NCBI GenBank assembly: GCA_030632765.1 | Contig: DAOVUC010000026.1 | Coordinates: 1-11,441, forward strand | Source of the DNA: Candidatus Dadabacteria bacterium | GTDB taxonomy: Bacteria > Desulfobacterota_D > UBA1144 > Nemesobacterales > UBA2774 | Reading direction: 5' to 3' | DNA length: 11,441 bases | Shown here: piece after piece, positions 1 through 6,249 of the stretch | How positions within the stretch are numbered: the stretch's first letter is position 1 | Layout: every line of letters begins with the position of its first letter | Notes under the pieces: model-generated | What the model was told of the DNA's origin: nothing | What the model saw: only the letters and a program-made list of their open reading frames with translations | Databases searched by the model: none | Position numbers and translations under genes: made by a program

Positions 1-240
1 AAACTATTATAATCATATATGTCTTTCTCATTCAAGTGTATGCACACCGACTGTCCACTGAGATTTAGAAATCCATTATTATATTAAAAACGCCGAGTGA
101 GTAGTAAGTTGTTAAAACTATTATAATCATATATGTCTTTCTCATTCAAGTGTATGCACACCGACTGTCCACTGAGATTTAGAAATCCATTATTATATTA
201 AAAACGCCGAGTGAGTAGTAAGTTGTTAAAACTATTATAA
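1..240. repeat. 114-bp tandem repeat, two full copies plus a 12-bp stub
   Basis: Two identical 114-bp units lie at 1-114 and 115-228. The first 12 bases of a third copy follow at 229-240, and then the sequence diverges. The window begins exactly in the array, so more copies may lie to the left. The unit length is divisible by three, but all six frames contain stops, so the repeat is non-coding. The unit is AT-rich and I see no strong internal palindrome. It ends about 110 bp before the start of a damaged secreted-protein gene. Confidence 0.9.
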
Positions 241-352
241 ATGCGGGCGCTGAGTGCTTGAATCCACATTGATAATACAAGATAATGTTTTGGGTATACT
301 ATAATATGTATATAAGTAATTACATCTAAACAAACTACTAATGGAGAATGGA

Positions 353-499
353 GTGAAAAACATTACCTACAAAATAAACCTTAAGAAAATTCTATTTGGA
401 ATATTTTTGCTTACGCTGCCGATGGGCACGTGTTTGACCCTAGCACGGGTGGAAACGATGTTTTCATTATCGATGCGGTGGGTATGCCCGCGAGTGTAA
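353..499 (+). pseudogene. Out-of-frame signal-peptide segment of the downstream secreted protein
   Basis: A GTG at 353, with GGAG at 343-346, opens a frame reading MKNITYKINLKKILFGIF: a basic start followed by a hydrophobic core, typical of a Sec signal peptide. The frame ends at TAA 497-499. The secreted-protein frame beginning at 430 is one base off and is closed upstream by TAA at 382-384. Adding one T to the T run at 404-408 would fuse them into a signal peptide ending FAYA-ADG, a good signal-peptidase site, and then run straight on into the long frame. I infer this is the true 5' end of the gene, broken by one base. It could be a real mutation, slippage or phase variation, or a sequencing error. 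Confidence 0.6.
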
Positions 500-1617
500 A
501 AAAGGAGAGTTCCCTTTTCCAGGGAGCTCTGGGACCGCTGCAGGGTGATACTACTATAATGATAGGCGATAATACTTTGTTCAATACGGTTGCCATTGAA
601 AACATAGTGGTACATAACGGTTCAGACGAAAAAATTGATGACGGCGATCCGCATTATAGCGCCCCGGGTTTTACTAACCAAGCTGTAGGAGGGCAGGGGC
701 TTAACGGAGATATAGACTTTAGCCCTGCGGGTGAGGGGAATACTGCAACATGGAGTTTCACTGACCTGCCCAATGGGACTTATCATGTTTCAACAACTTG
801 GGATCCGAGTCAAGATAGGGCTTCAAATGCACCGTTCTCAATTGCTGATGGCGGAGCTCCACTGAATGTTTTGATCAATCAGGAATTGGCCCCTGATGAT
901 TTTCAGGATGCGGGAGTATCTTGGGAAACGCTCGGATTAATCAATGTTACTAGTAATAAACTAACTGTGACACTTAATGATGATGCAAATGAGTTTGTAA
1001 TTGCGGATGCGGTGAGGATAGAAAGGTTGCCTATTGATGCTGAGCTTACAATCGATAATGAAAAAGGTATTCTGCAGGACGATGGGTTTCCTAACTTTGA
1101 ATTCCCAAATATTGAAGGGACTCTCGATGAAGATAACGGTTGGCTGGGAGGACAGATATTTCTTGAAGAGGTCTTCGGGTCGGGTCTGGATCTGAATAGT
1201 ACTTTATTTAATCAGGGGTTCAATCAGAAATTAGTCCAAGGAATGGTTGCTAAAAACACAAATATGTTCCTCGTATCTACAACTTATGTGCCCAATGCCG
1301 GTGCAACTAACCAGGCCGAGTTTACTATTAACTTAAATGGAAACCCGTTTACAGCCTCAGTTGATCAGACAACAATAATTAATGATTTCGATATTGCAAA
1401 CGGGACAACACAGTTTCAGAATTTGTTTTTATGTATAGTTCCTAACGTAACTGAAGCCGGGGATATCACTCTTAGCCTTGAAATCGGCAGTGCGGATAAT
1501 AAGCCTGCAATATTCGATGCGGTAGCTTTGATTCCTGTGAACAGGCTTGAGTTTCTGATCTACAATTTACCGGATACGGATTTTGATGGTGATCAGACGT
1601 GTATCATAGTTCCGTAA
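430..1617 (+). CDS. Secreted protein with two golvesin/xanthan-lyase-type beta-sandwich domains, 5' end damaged
   Basis: 395 residues are readable from GTG 430, but the natural start is probably the out-of-frame GTG at 353. Residues 62-198 match the golvesin C-terminal/Xly carbohydrate-binding-like domain. Signs are the opening IDDGDPHYS, the central TYHVSTTWDPSQDRASNAP, then APDDF, and the end FVIADAVRIERL. Residues 205-370 look like a diverged second copy, with LVSTTYVPNAGATNQA and the end AIFDAVALIPV. Residues 11-18, FIIDAVGM, resemble only the last strand of a third, earlier copy, so most of a first domain seems lost. The C-terminus holds DTDFDGDQT, a calcium-loop-like stretch. Such domains are found in extracellular and cell-surface proteins, often next to hydrolase modules; no catalytic domain is present here. 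The gene stands alone. It may be a pseudogene. Confidence 0.65.
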   Translation: MFDPSTGGNDVFIIDAVGMPASVKKESSLFQGALGPLQGDTTIMIGDNTLFNTVAIENIVVHNGSDEKIDDGDPHYSAPGFTNQAVGGQGLNGDIDFSPAGEGNTATWSFTDLPNGTYHVSTTWDPSQDRASNAPFSIADGGAPLNVLINQELAPDDFQDAGVSWETLGLINVTSNKLTVTLNDDANEFVIADAVRIERLPIDAELTIDNEKGILQDDGFPNFEFPNIEGTLDEDNGWLGGQIFLEEVFGSGLDLNSTLFNQGFNQKLVQGMVAKNTNMFLVSTTYVPNAGATNQAEFTINLNGNPFTASVDQTTIINDFDIANGTTQFQNLFLCIVPNVTEAGDITLSLEIGSADNKPAIFDAVALIPVNRLEFLIYNLPDTDFDGDQTCIIVP

Positions 1618-1721
1618 TCCAATCTAGTTACGATAATTTGAGACAAGCTCCGTTAATATAATATGGAAATTGTGTACAATAGTTCTACTTTATATTCTTT
1701 ATTCTAAAGACGGAGCACATT

Positions 1722-2174
1722 ATGGCTAACTTGGACGCAACTGAGCTGTTGGACAAACATATTAAGGAAAACACAGCAAATGGAAATATGCACCCCGGGG
1801 AGAATTGGTACGAGAAAGACTACCGGGAGGCGGAGGACCTAGTTTGGGGATTTACCGACCTAAACTGGCACAACCTTAAAAAGATATTTGAGGACCGCTC
1901 ACACATATGGCAGGAGGCGTGCGTGTTCGTGCTGGGAGAATCTAGCTCCACGGGGTCGATAAAGATGCTGAGTGATATTTTTATAGACGGCGGTGACAAG
2001 ATAGCTTGTTATGTGGCTGTATTTCTTTGTGACCAAAGCCTGGCTGATTTCCCCAAGGATAAAAAGACCATGATTTCGCACAGGCTTGAGGAGCTCCTAG
2101 AAGACGAAAAACACAAGCTGTATGGAGATCATTACCGCATTAGTCTTGAGAAGATGCGGGAGAGGCTTGTATAA
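1722..2174 (+). CDS. Hypothetical helical protein, HEAT-repeat-like
   Basis: This 150-residue acidic cytosolic protein has no signal peptide or membrane segment. The start is supported by GGAG at 1712-1715, six bases before ATG 1722. I do not recognise a family. Residues from about 50 to 125 look like paired amphipathic helices of the HEAT type: LKKIFEDRSHIWQEACVFVL, then a turn and a helix with MLSDIFIDGGDK, then IACYVAVFLCDQ. Proteins of this shape often act as binding adaptors or, next to toxins, as immunity proteins. No toxin gene is visible here, so that role is not supported. The gene has its own leader with a TATAAT-like box at 1657-1662 but no well-spaced -35. It is apparently monocistronic. 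Confidence 0.75.
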   Translation: MANLDATELLDKHIKENTANGNMHPGENWYEKDYREAEDLVWGFTDLNWHNLKKIFEDRSHIWQEACVFVLGESSSTGSIKMLSDIFIDGGDKIACYVAVFLCDQSLADFPKDKKTMISHRLEELLEDEKHKLYGDHYRISLEKMRERLV

Positions 2175-2283
2175 AATCTGAAAATAAACGCAAAGCTCAT
2201 AAATAGAAGTGGCAACGAAAATCGAAAACGCGTCTATTTCTATTTTGTACAAATTAATAGTTGTAATTCGCAGTTTTACAAGT

Positions 2284-2657
2284 AAACTTTTTTAGTAGGC
2301 GGGAAAAATCAATTGTTTAAATTTCTGGGAATATTTTCACTCTAATAACCGTTTATATATGAGAAGCATAGTTGGACCGTTTAAGATTAATTTGCAATTT
2401 TGATCCCGATAATTTAATCTAATATAGAGATTTAGTAGTTATCAGAAGAATTTAGTTTTTTTGATTAGCTAATCCAACATTCCTATCCTTGGTCCGTTCC
2501 CTCCACCTACCGCCATCTTGGATTCAGGGGTAGGGTGTTGGAATTTATTCAGATTTATACCCACTTAAACTAATCCTCTACCTTTATATAATTATCTTGT
2601 CTGGCTCTATATAAATACATGCATTTCCACAATTTTTTGTGCTAACTAAAAAAGTTT
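2284..2657. repeat. Short inverted repeats bounding an AT-rich segment (possible degenerate MITE)
   Basis: AAACTTTTTTAGT at 2284-2296 is the exact reverse complement of 2645-2657. A 374-bp non-coding segment lies between the outer ends. Just inside or after these ends, an imperfect direct repeat containing GGGAATATTTT occurs at about 2318-2362 and 2657-2702. The centre (2473-2542) can fold on itself. This layout resembles a decayed miniature inverted-repeat element, but the ends are A/T-rich and no clear target-site duplication is visible. Confidence 0.3.
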
Positions 2658-2816
2658 GTAAATTTCGGGAATATTTTGGTGCTAAATATTGTTTTATATA
2701 CTAGTAGAGTATCGAACGACAAATTTCGAAATCAAATTCCTTGGCCGCGGTTAAAAAAAGACAGCTGTAGTTAAAAAAAGACAAGGGGACGGGCAACCCC
2801 ATATGCGGCATAATTG

Positions 2817-2854
2817 TGCTGCTTAAGCTTATATGGCTTAAGCAGCATTTTTTT
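2817..2854 (+). terminator. Strong Rho-independent terminator without an adjacent upstream gene
   Basis: A perfect 12-bp stem (TGCTGCTTAAGC at 2817-2828 with its complement at 2836-2847) has a 7-base loop and runs straight into seven T's at 2848-2854. The nearest upstream gene stops 640 bp earlier. The sequence just before it has a small GGGG/CCCC hairpin (2785-2800) inside a possible GCCGC/GCGGC pairing (2744-2748 with 2805-2809). It could end a small RNA or a long 3' UTR. Confidence 0.85.
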
Positions 2855-2963
2855 GTTCCAATTTTATAGGCTCAATGGAAGAATGATAACTCTCTAGTCG
2901 AGCTCAATATAGAGATTTCCCGTATACTAAGCTGTAATATTATGTAAAATCATGGGTCTCAAA

Positions 2964-2993
2964 TTAATATGGTAGAATTACTTTTTGTATAAT
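2964..2993 (+). promoter_or_regulatory. Possible sigma-70-type promoter for the isomerase-like gene
   Basis: TTAATA (2964-2969) and a consensus TATAAT (2988-2993) are separated by 18 bases and lie about 33 bases before the start codon at 3026. The -10 box is perfect; the -35 matches four of six positions. In such AT-rich DNA a chance match is possible. Confidence 0.35.
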
Positions 2994-3025
2994 TTGAAAA
3001 TTTGCCATAAGAGGGAGAATGTTTA

Positions 3026-3349
3026 ATGAAATACCTAGTAACAGGAACTGAAGGTGTGGGCTTTTTTTCCGCGGATGAAGCCATTGAGATTTTAGAAAAT
3101 GTAGTCCTTCCCGCGTTTAGTGATCTTGAAGAATTAGAAAGCGATGGGGCTATTGTTGGTGGAGTACCGATAGGCGAGCGCTCTTTTGTATTCATTATTG
3201 AGGCGGATTCTCACGACGATGTCGATCGTACAGTGCGTTCACTACCTGTATGGGGCGCAATGGAGTGGGAGGTAACACCACTTCAGGATTTTGAATCAAG
3301 AGCAGCTCAGGAAAGAGAAATTCTACAAGATTTAAAAAAGAACAACTAA
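3026..3349 (+). CDS. Muconolactone delta-isomerase-like small protein
   Basis: This 107-residue cytosolic protein starts at ATG 3026, with AGGGAG at 3012-3017 as a good ribosome binding site. Its shape fits a ferredoxin-like alpha+beta dimer of the muconolactone isomerase family. The first strand is MKYLVTG, followed by a helix at about 15-40. A strand, RSFVFIIEADSHDDVDRTV, comes at 52-70, and the family-typical ending SLPVWGAMEWEVTPL falls at 72-86. The usual family length is about 90-110 residues. True muconolactone isomerases act in the beta-ketoadipate pathway for catechol breakdown. No other gene of that pathway is nearby, and the N-terminal half differs from classical CatC, so the fold assignment is firmer than the reaction. 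It is transcribed alone. Confidence 0.7.
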   Translation: MKYLVTGTEGVGFFSADEAIEILENVVLPAFSDLEELESDGAIVGGVPIGERSFVFIIEADSHDDVDRTVRSLPVWGAMEWEVTPLQDFESRAAQEREILQDLKKNN

Positions 3350-3519
3350 CTTGATTCTATAGATATGCCATTTGTTATACTTGTCGTATGAACACTAAAG
3401 AATGCATTATTTGTGTCAAGTATATATTGATAAATATAAGAAGTAGGGTCAGTTAAGACTGTTTTTGCTTTTGTTTTTCTATTTTTACATCCAGTTTCAA
3501 TCTTGTACACGTATTATAT

Positions 3520-3545
3520 AGCGGTGAGGGGTGCCGCTTTTTTTT
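3520..3545 (+). terminator. Rho-independent terminator
   Basis: AGCGGT (3520-3525) pairs with GCCGCT (3533-3538), the innermost pair being a G-U, and a run of T's follows to 3545. It lies 170 bp after the isomerase-like gene, which is the only plus-strand gene upstream. The intervening 3350-3519 is AT-rich with no gene seen. Confidence 0.65.
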
Positions 3546-3644
3546 ATCTGCTGAATATTAAGGTGATTTATTTGCTAGTATTAATCAGTAATGTTGAAAG
3601 GGTTACTTTCTAAAGTTAATTCCATAGTTTTATGAACTTCAGTT

Positions 3645-3827
3645 TTATGAGCCTTTGTTATTTTCTATAAATCTGAGCCAGTTTGGGGGGAGCTCGTTCT
3701 CATCAAGCGCAGCGTCGTGCTCACAATGATCGCAAGCGCCGCACTCTAGACACTCTTCAAACCCGGCCGGGCATTCAAAGCAGTGCTCTTGTTTTTTAGA
3801 TTCCGCACTATCATTTATATCAGACAT
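3645..3827 (-). CDS. Small six-cysteine acidic protein, probable metal binder
   Basis: This 60-residue protein has six cysteines at positions 16, 19, 26, 29, 32 and 35 (C-x2-C-x6-C-x2-C-x2-C-x2-C) with histidines at 15, 34 and 37. The pattern suggests a zinc-ribbon-like or Fe-S knuckle. The flanks are hydrophilic and acidic (MSDINDSAESKK; ENELPPNWLRFIENN), as in a real soluble protein. There is no signal peptide. The ribosome binding site is weak: only GAGA-like bases lie before the ATG. I do not recognise the family. The ordered cysteine pairs and the absence of any competing frame are the case for a gene. It stands alone between a plus-strand terminator and the gene at 4093. Confidence 0.6.
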   Translation of the reverse strand: MSDINDSAESKKQEHCFECPAGFEECLECGACDHCEHDAALDENELPPNWLRFIENNKGS

Positions 3828-4092
3828 GATTCTATCTCTATTTTAACATAATTTCTCTACAAATTTCTTGCCCTTTATAGTAAAAAGAATCCTAATCAAA
3901 CAGCGTTATTTAAAATGAAGATGACTTGCAGGTAGAAAGTACAAACAAAGCCAACTAGTCATTCTAATGATCTCTTGATTAAATTTAATAACTTTATACT
4001 CGTAAGTAGTGAATCAGAAACAAATCAATTGCATCCCAAGCAAAAATCATTAGGTTATATAACATTAAAGAAAGTTTAGGAGGCACCTTGAT

Positions 4093-4488
4093 ATGACACA
4101 CTCGTTGCGTCTAATTACATTAATACTTTTCATCGGATTAACCCATCCGGCGTTTGCGGCTGACGACCCCGGCATACAGGGCAAGACCAGAACCGATGTT
4201 GTGGCGGCGATGAACGCCCATGTTACTGAAAACACAATCAGCGAAGGGTATGTTATATATGATTCCGGCGACGGCAAGGTTAAGGGACTTACCTTTAAGG
4301 GGCTTCACAGCGGGATAGTGAAAAAGGGAGACTTTTACGTAAGTTGTGCCGATTTCACGGATTCTAGCGGTAATTTGTATGACGTGGACTTGCTGGTTGG
4401 CGAAAGTGACGGAGATTTTAGGGTATATCAGGCTCTCGTCCACAAGGTAAACGGCGAGAAGAGGGCATATGAAGTAGAGGATAATTAG
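4093..4488 (+). CDS. Small exported protein of unknown function
   Basis: This 131-residue protein has a clear Sec signal peptide: MTHSLRLITLILFIGLTHPAFA, with cleavage after AFA giving a mature protein of about 109 residues starting ADDPG. A strong AGGAGG at 4078-4083 sits nine bases before ATG 4093. The mature part is soluble, mixed alpha/beta and acidic. A helix comes first (TRTDVVAAMNAHV), followed by strands around EGYVIYDSGDGKVKGLTFKG, GDFYVSCADFTDSSGNLYDV and DFRVYQALVHKVNGEKR. It has one cysteine and no lipobox, so it should be free in the periplasm or secreted. I cannot name a family or function. It has its own leader (3838-4092) and is followed by a hairpin, so it is probably monocistronic. 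Confidence 0.8.
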   Translation: MTHSLRLITLILFIGLTHPAFAADDPGIQGKTRTDVVAAMNAHVTENTISEGYVIYDSGDGKVKGLTFKGLHSGIVKKGDFYVSCADFTDSSGNLYDVDLLVGESDGDFRVYQALVHKVNGEKRAYEVEDN

Positions 4489-4508
4489 TACGTGATTAAC
4501 TTGCTGTT

Positions 4509-4530
4509 CTCCTCCTTTAGGAAAGGGGAG
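4509..4530 (+). terminator. Hairpin just after the exported-protein gene, weak terminator candidate
   Basis: CTCCTCCTTT (4509-4518) pairs with AAAGGGGAG (4522-4530), with one bulged base and a three-base loop, 21 bases after the stop at 4488. No T run follows, so intrinsic termination is doubtful. It may only shape the mRNA 3' end. Confidence 0.3.
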
Positions 4531-4695
4531 ATGACCTACCACCCTAAAATAAGTCCATAGTATAAGTTAGATTTTGGACAGACACCCTATATAAGAGGTC
4601 ATTGTAATGGCTAGGTTGCTTTGTGCATAATTTCAACTTAAAACTGGGTTGACAAAAGGGGGGGCAGTATAGACAGCCTCTACTTACTTATATCT

Positions 4696-6126
4696 TTAAA
4701 CCCCGGATATTTTTTCTATAAGTGATTTACGCTCTTCGATGTCGTACTTGCGCATTATCTCCAGTCTCGTGGCCTCCGGGGAGCCGCCGCCGGAGATGCT
4801 AATCACCGAATACCAGCCGCCCTGATATGAAGCGGTGATATCTTCTAGTAGCCTTGCAACTGAAATTCTATAATCCGTGGGGATGTCCTCACGTCCCTGT
4901 AAATAACGGTTTAACCTCTCTCCAATATCTGGGGTTTCCATATCCTCAGGGTAGGGGGACGATACGAGTATGCCGCCTGAGGTGTCGTGCACTATTCTGA
5001 ACATATCGTAAATATGTGTGCCCTGCATCAGCTTTCCTATATTAGAGTAAATCGGATCGGGGATAAAATTGCCCGCGGTTGTTTCGTTTCCGAATACGGC
5101 TGCGGTTACGCCGCATGCGTAAAATGACTCAACATATTTTATTAGATCGGCAATTTTGTCCCTTATGTGCCCTGTCTTTTGCGGGTCAAGACCGTTTGCC
5201 TCGGCAAGAGCCGCGGTTGCGCCTATGAGCATATCGCCCATACCGGCACGCGCCCCGATACAGCTCACTCTATGATGGGTCGCAAATGACTCTGTGAGCG
5301 AGCCGGCGAAATCCCACTCTCCCCCCAGGAACACTCTTTCCCACGGGATAAATACATCATCAAAAAGTATTTGAGCTGTGGCCTGACCGTATCTGGAAGT
5401 AAGCGGCGCGCCTGAATCTCCCGGCCTTCCCGCCTGGCGGGACACAAGCTCAACGCCGGGGGCGTCTATAGGAATCGCAAAAGAAATCGCATAGTCCTTA
5501 TCCTGAAATGTCATATTTCTAGTCGGCAGCACTAATATTTCATGAGTATATGGGGCCCCGGTTACGATTGCTTTAATCCCCCTTACAACAATCCCCTCTT
5601 CATTCCTCTCAACCATACGTAAATAGAGATCAGGATCATGCTGCTCGTGCGGGCGCTTGGTTCTATCTCCCTTGGCGTCAGTCATGGCGACGCACATGGT
5701 CAAGTCTTCGTCTTGCACACGCTCGAGATAGTTTAAAAATTTCACATGATAGTCTGTGCCGTATTTAAGATCAGTATTGTTCGTGTTTTCATAGAGAGCA
5801 TTAAGCGCGTCGTGGCAGAGATAGCGCTGCGCGCATCCTGTTTCCCTGCAAAGAAGCCTTGTCATCTCGAGCTTCTTTAGAAGATCGTCCTGGTTGGTAT
5901 TTATATGCAGCAGGCGGTTAACTCTTTTCCCCGTAACATGAGATACAGCGGTCATGGTTTCAGAATGTTCAGGGAGAAGGGCATATTCGTATGTTACGGA
6001 TATAGCATTTATGCCGGGCCTGAGCAGAGGCTCGTCAACGACGCTCTCCACCTTGTTTCCCTTTATATAAACAGTGGGGTGCAGCTCTCGCAGGCTTGCT
6101 TCAAATTCTTCAGGAGTTTTTAGCAT
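4696..6126 (-). CDS. HpaB/4-hydroxybutyryl-CoA dehydratase superfamily flavoprotein, apparently without the Fe-S site
   Basis: The 476 residues match the length and layout of the 4-hydroxyphenylacetate 3-hydroxylase superfamily. The N-terminal part spans about 1-275, with LRPGINAISVTYEYAL, VAMTDAKGDR and GIVVRGIKAIVTGAP. The C-terminal part spans about 280-470, with HHRVSCIGARAGMGD and GGGSPEATR. AGHRIHDK-free wording aside, the overall sequence is closest in style to AbfD (4-hydroxybutyryl-CoA dehydratase), an FAD enzyme whose [4Fe-4S] cluster uses Cys99, Cys103, His292 and Cys299. Aligned from memory, the ligand positions here are Cys98, Tyr102, His285 and Ala292: two cysteines are missing. 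Cys104 and Cys289 lie nearby but out of register. It may therefore be an oxygen-dependent FADH2 monooxygenase or an unassigned acyl-CoA enzyme. AGGAC lies just before ATG 6126. The gene is divergent from the thioesterase. Confidence 0.8.
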   Translation of the reverse strand: MLKTPEEFEASLRELHPTVYIKGNKVESVVDEPLLRPGINAISVTYEYALLPEHSETMTAVSHVTGKRVNRLLHINTNQDDLLKKLEMTRLLCRETGCAQRYLCHDALNALYENTNNTDLKYGTDYHVKFLNYLERVQDEDLTMCVAMTDAKGDRTKRPHEQHDPDLYLRMVERNEEGIVVRGIKAIVTGAPYTHEILVLPTRNMTFQDKDYAISFAIPIDAPGVELVSRQAGRPGDSGAPLTSRYGQATAQILFDDVFIPWERVFLGGEWDFAGSLTESFATHHRVSCIGARAGMGDMLIGATAALAEANGLDPQKTGHIRDKIADLIKYVESFYACGVTAAVFGNETTAGNFIPDPIYSNIGKLMQGTHIYDMFRIVHDTSGGILVSSPYPEDMETPDIGERLNRYLQGREDIPTDYRISVARLLEDITASYQGGWYSVISISGGGSPEATRLEIMRKYDIEERKSLIEKISGV

Positions 6127-6249
6127 TTTTGTCCTCTAAAAACATGGTCTCATATACAGCAAGAGATGTCAACGGGACATTTTAGATTTTATATTTATAT
6201 TACTAAAGCTATATTAGATTATGTATTCTATAACTCAAGGAGGATAGAA
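6127..6249. promoter_or_regulatory. Divergent intergenic region between the flavoprotein and thioesterase genes
   Basis: These 123 bp must hold the promoters for both divergent genes. On the minus strand a consensus TTGACA -35 reads at 6172-6167, but no good -10 sits 16-18 bases on. On the plus strand the region 6187-6235 is very AT-rich, with several TATATT/TATAAC-like boxes and no clear matching -35. A strong AAGGAGG at 6237-6243 serves the thioesterase. Shared control of the two genes is plausible but is inference from layout. Confidence 0.4.

Larger units (their letters stand above)
2175..3025. other. 850-bp AT-rich gap without a protein gene
   Basis: I find no credible reading frame with a ribosome binding site on either strand. 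The stretch holds several structures: a 13-bp inverted repeat at 2284-2296 and 2645-2657; an imperfect GC-richer hairpin around 2473-2542; a 13-base direct repeat, AATATAGAGATTT, at 2421-2433 and 2906-2918; a 20-bp-spaced direct repeat, TTAAAAAAAGACA, at 2751-2763 and 2771-2783; and the strong terminator at 2817-2854. The remainder is AT-rich with no recognisable content. Confidence 0.7.

Noticed and set aside
48..60. ACTGTCCACT shared between the left repeat and the right-end repeats
   Set aside because: A ten-base match is expected by chance in a window of this size.
1..240. Tandem repeat as a CRISPR array
   Set aside because: The copies are 114 bp and fully identical with no variable spacers, so it is a plain tandem duplication.
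2740..2854. Fluoride riboswitch in the structured segment before the orphan terminator
   Set aside because: It was considered because of the FlK-like gene, but I see no match to the crcB-motif conserved bases, and no gene follows within range on that transcript.
4138..4542. 134-codon open frame on the minus strand over the exported-protein gene
   Set aside because: The plus strand has the signal peptide and the strong ribosome binding site; the antisense frame shows neither.
4649..4673. TTGACA at 4649-4654 with TATAGA at 4668-4673 as a promoter
   Set aside because: The spacer is only 13 bases and no plus-strand gene follows.
4696..6126. Calling the flavoprotein a true 4-hydroxybutyryl-CoA dehydratase (abfD)
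   Set aside because: By remembered alignment two of the four cluster ligands and the acidic active-site residues are absent, so only the superfamily is claimed.
6166..6249. Upstream ATG 6166 as the thioesterase start
   Set aside because: It has no ribosome binding site, its 28 extra residues match nothing in FlK, and the strong AAGGAGG sits just before ATG 6250.
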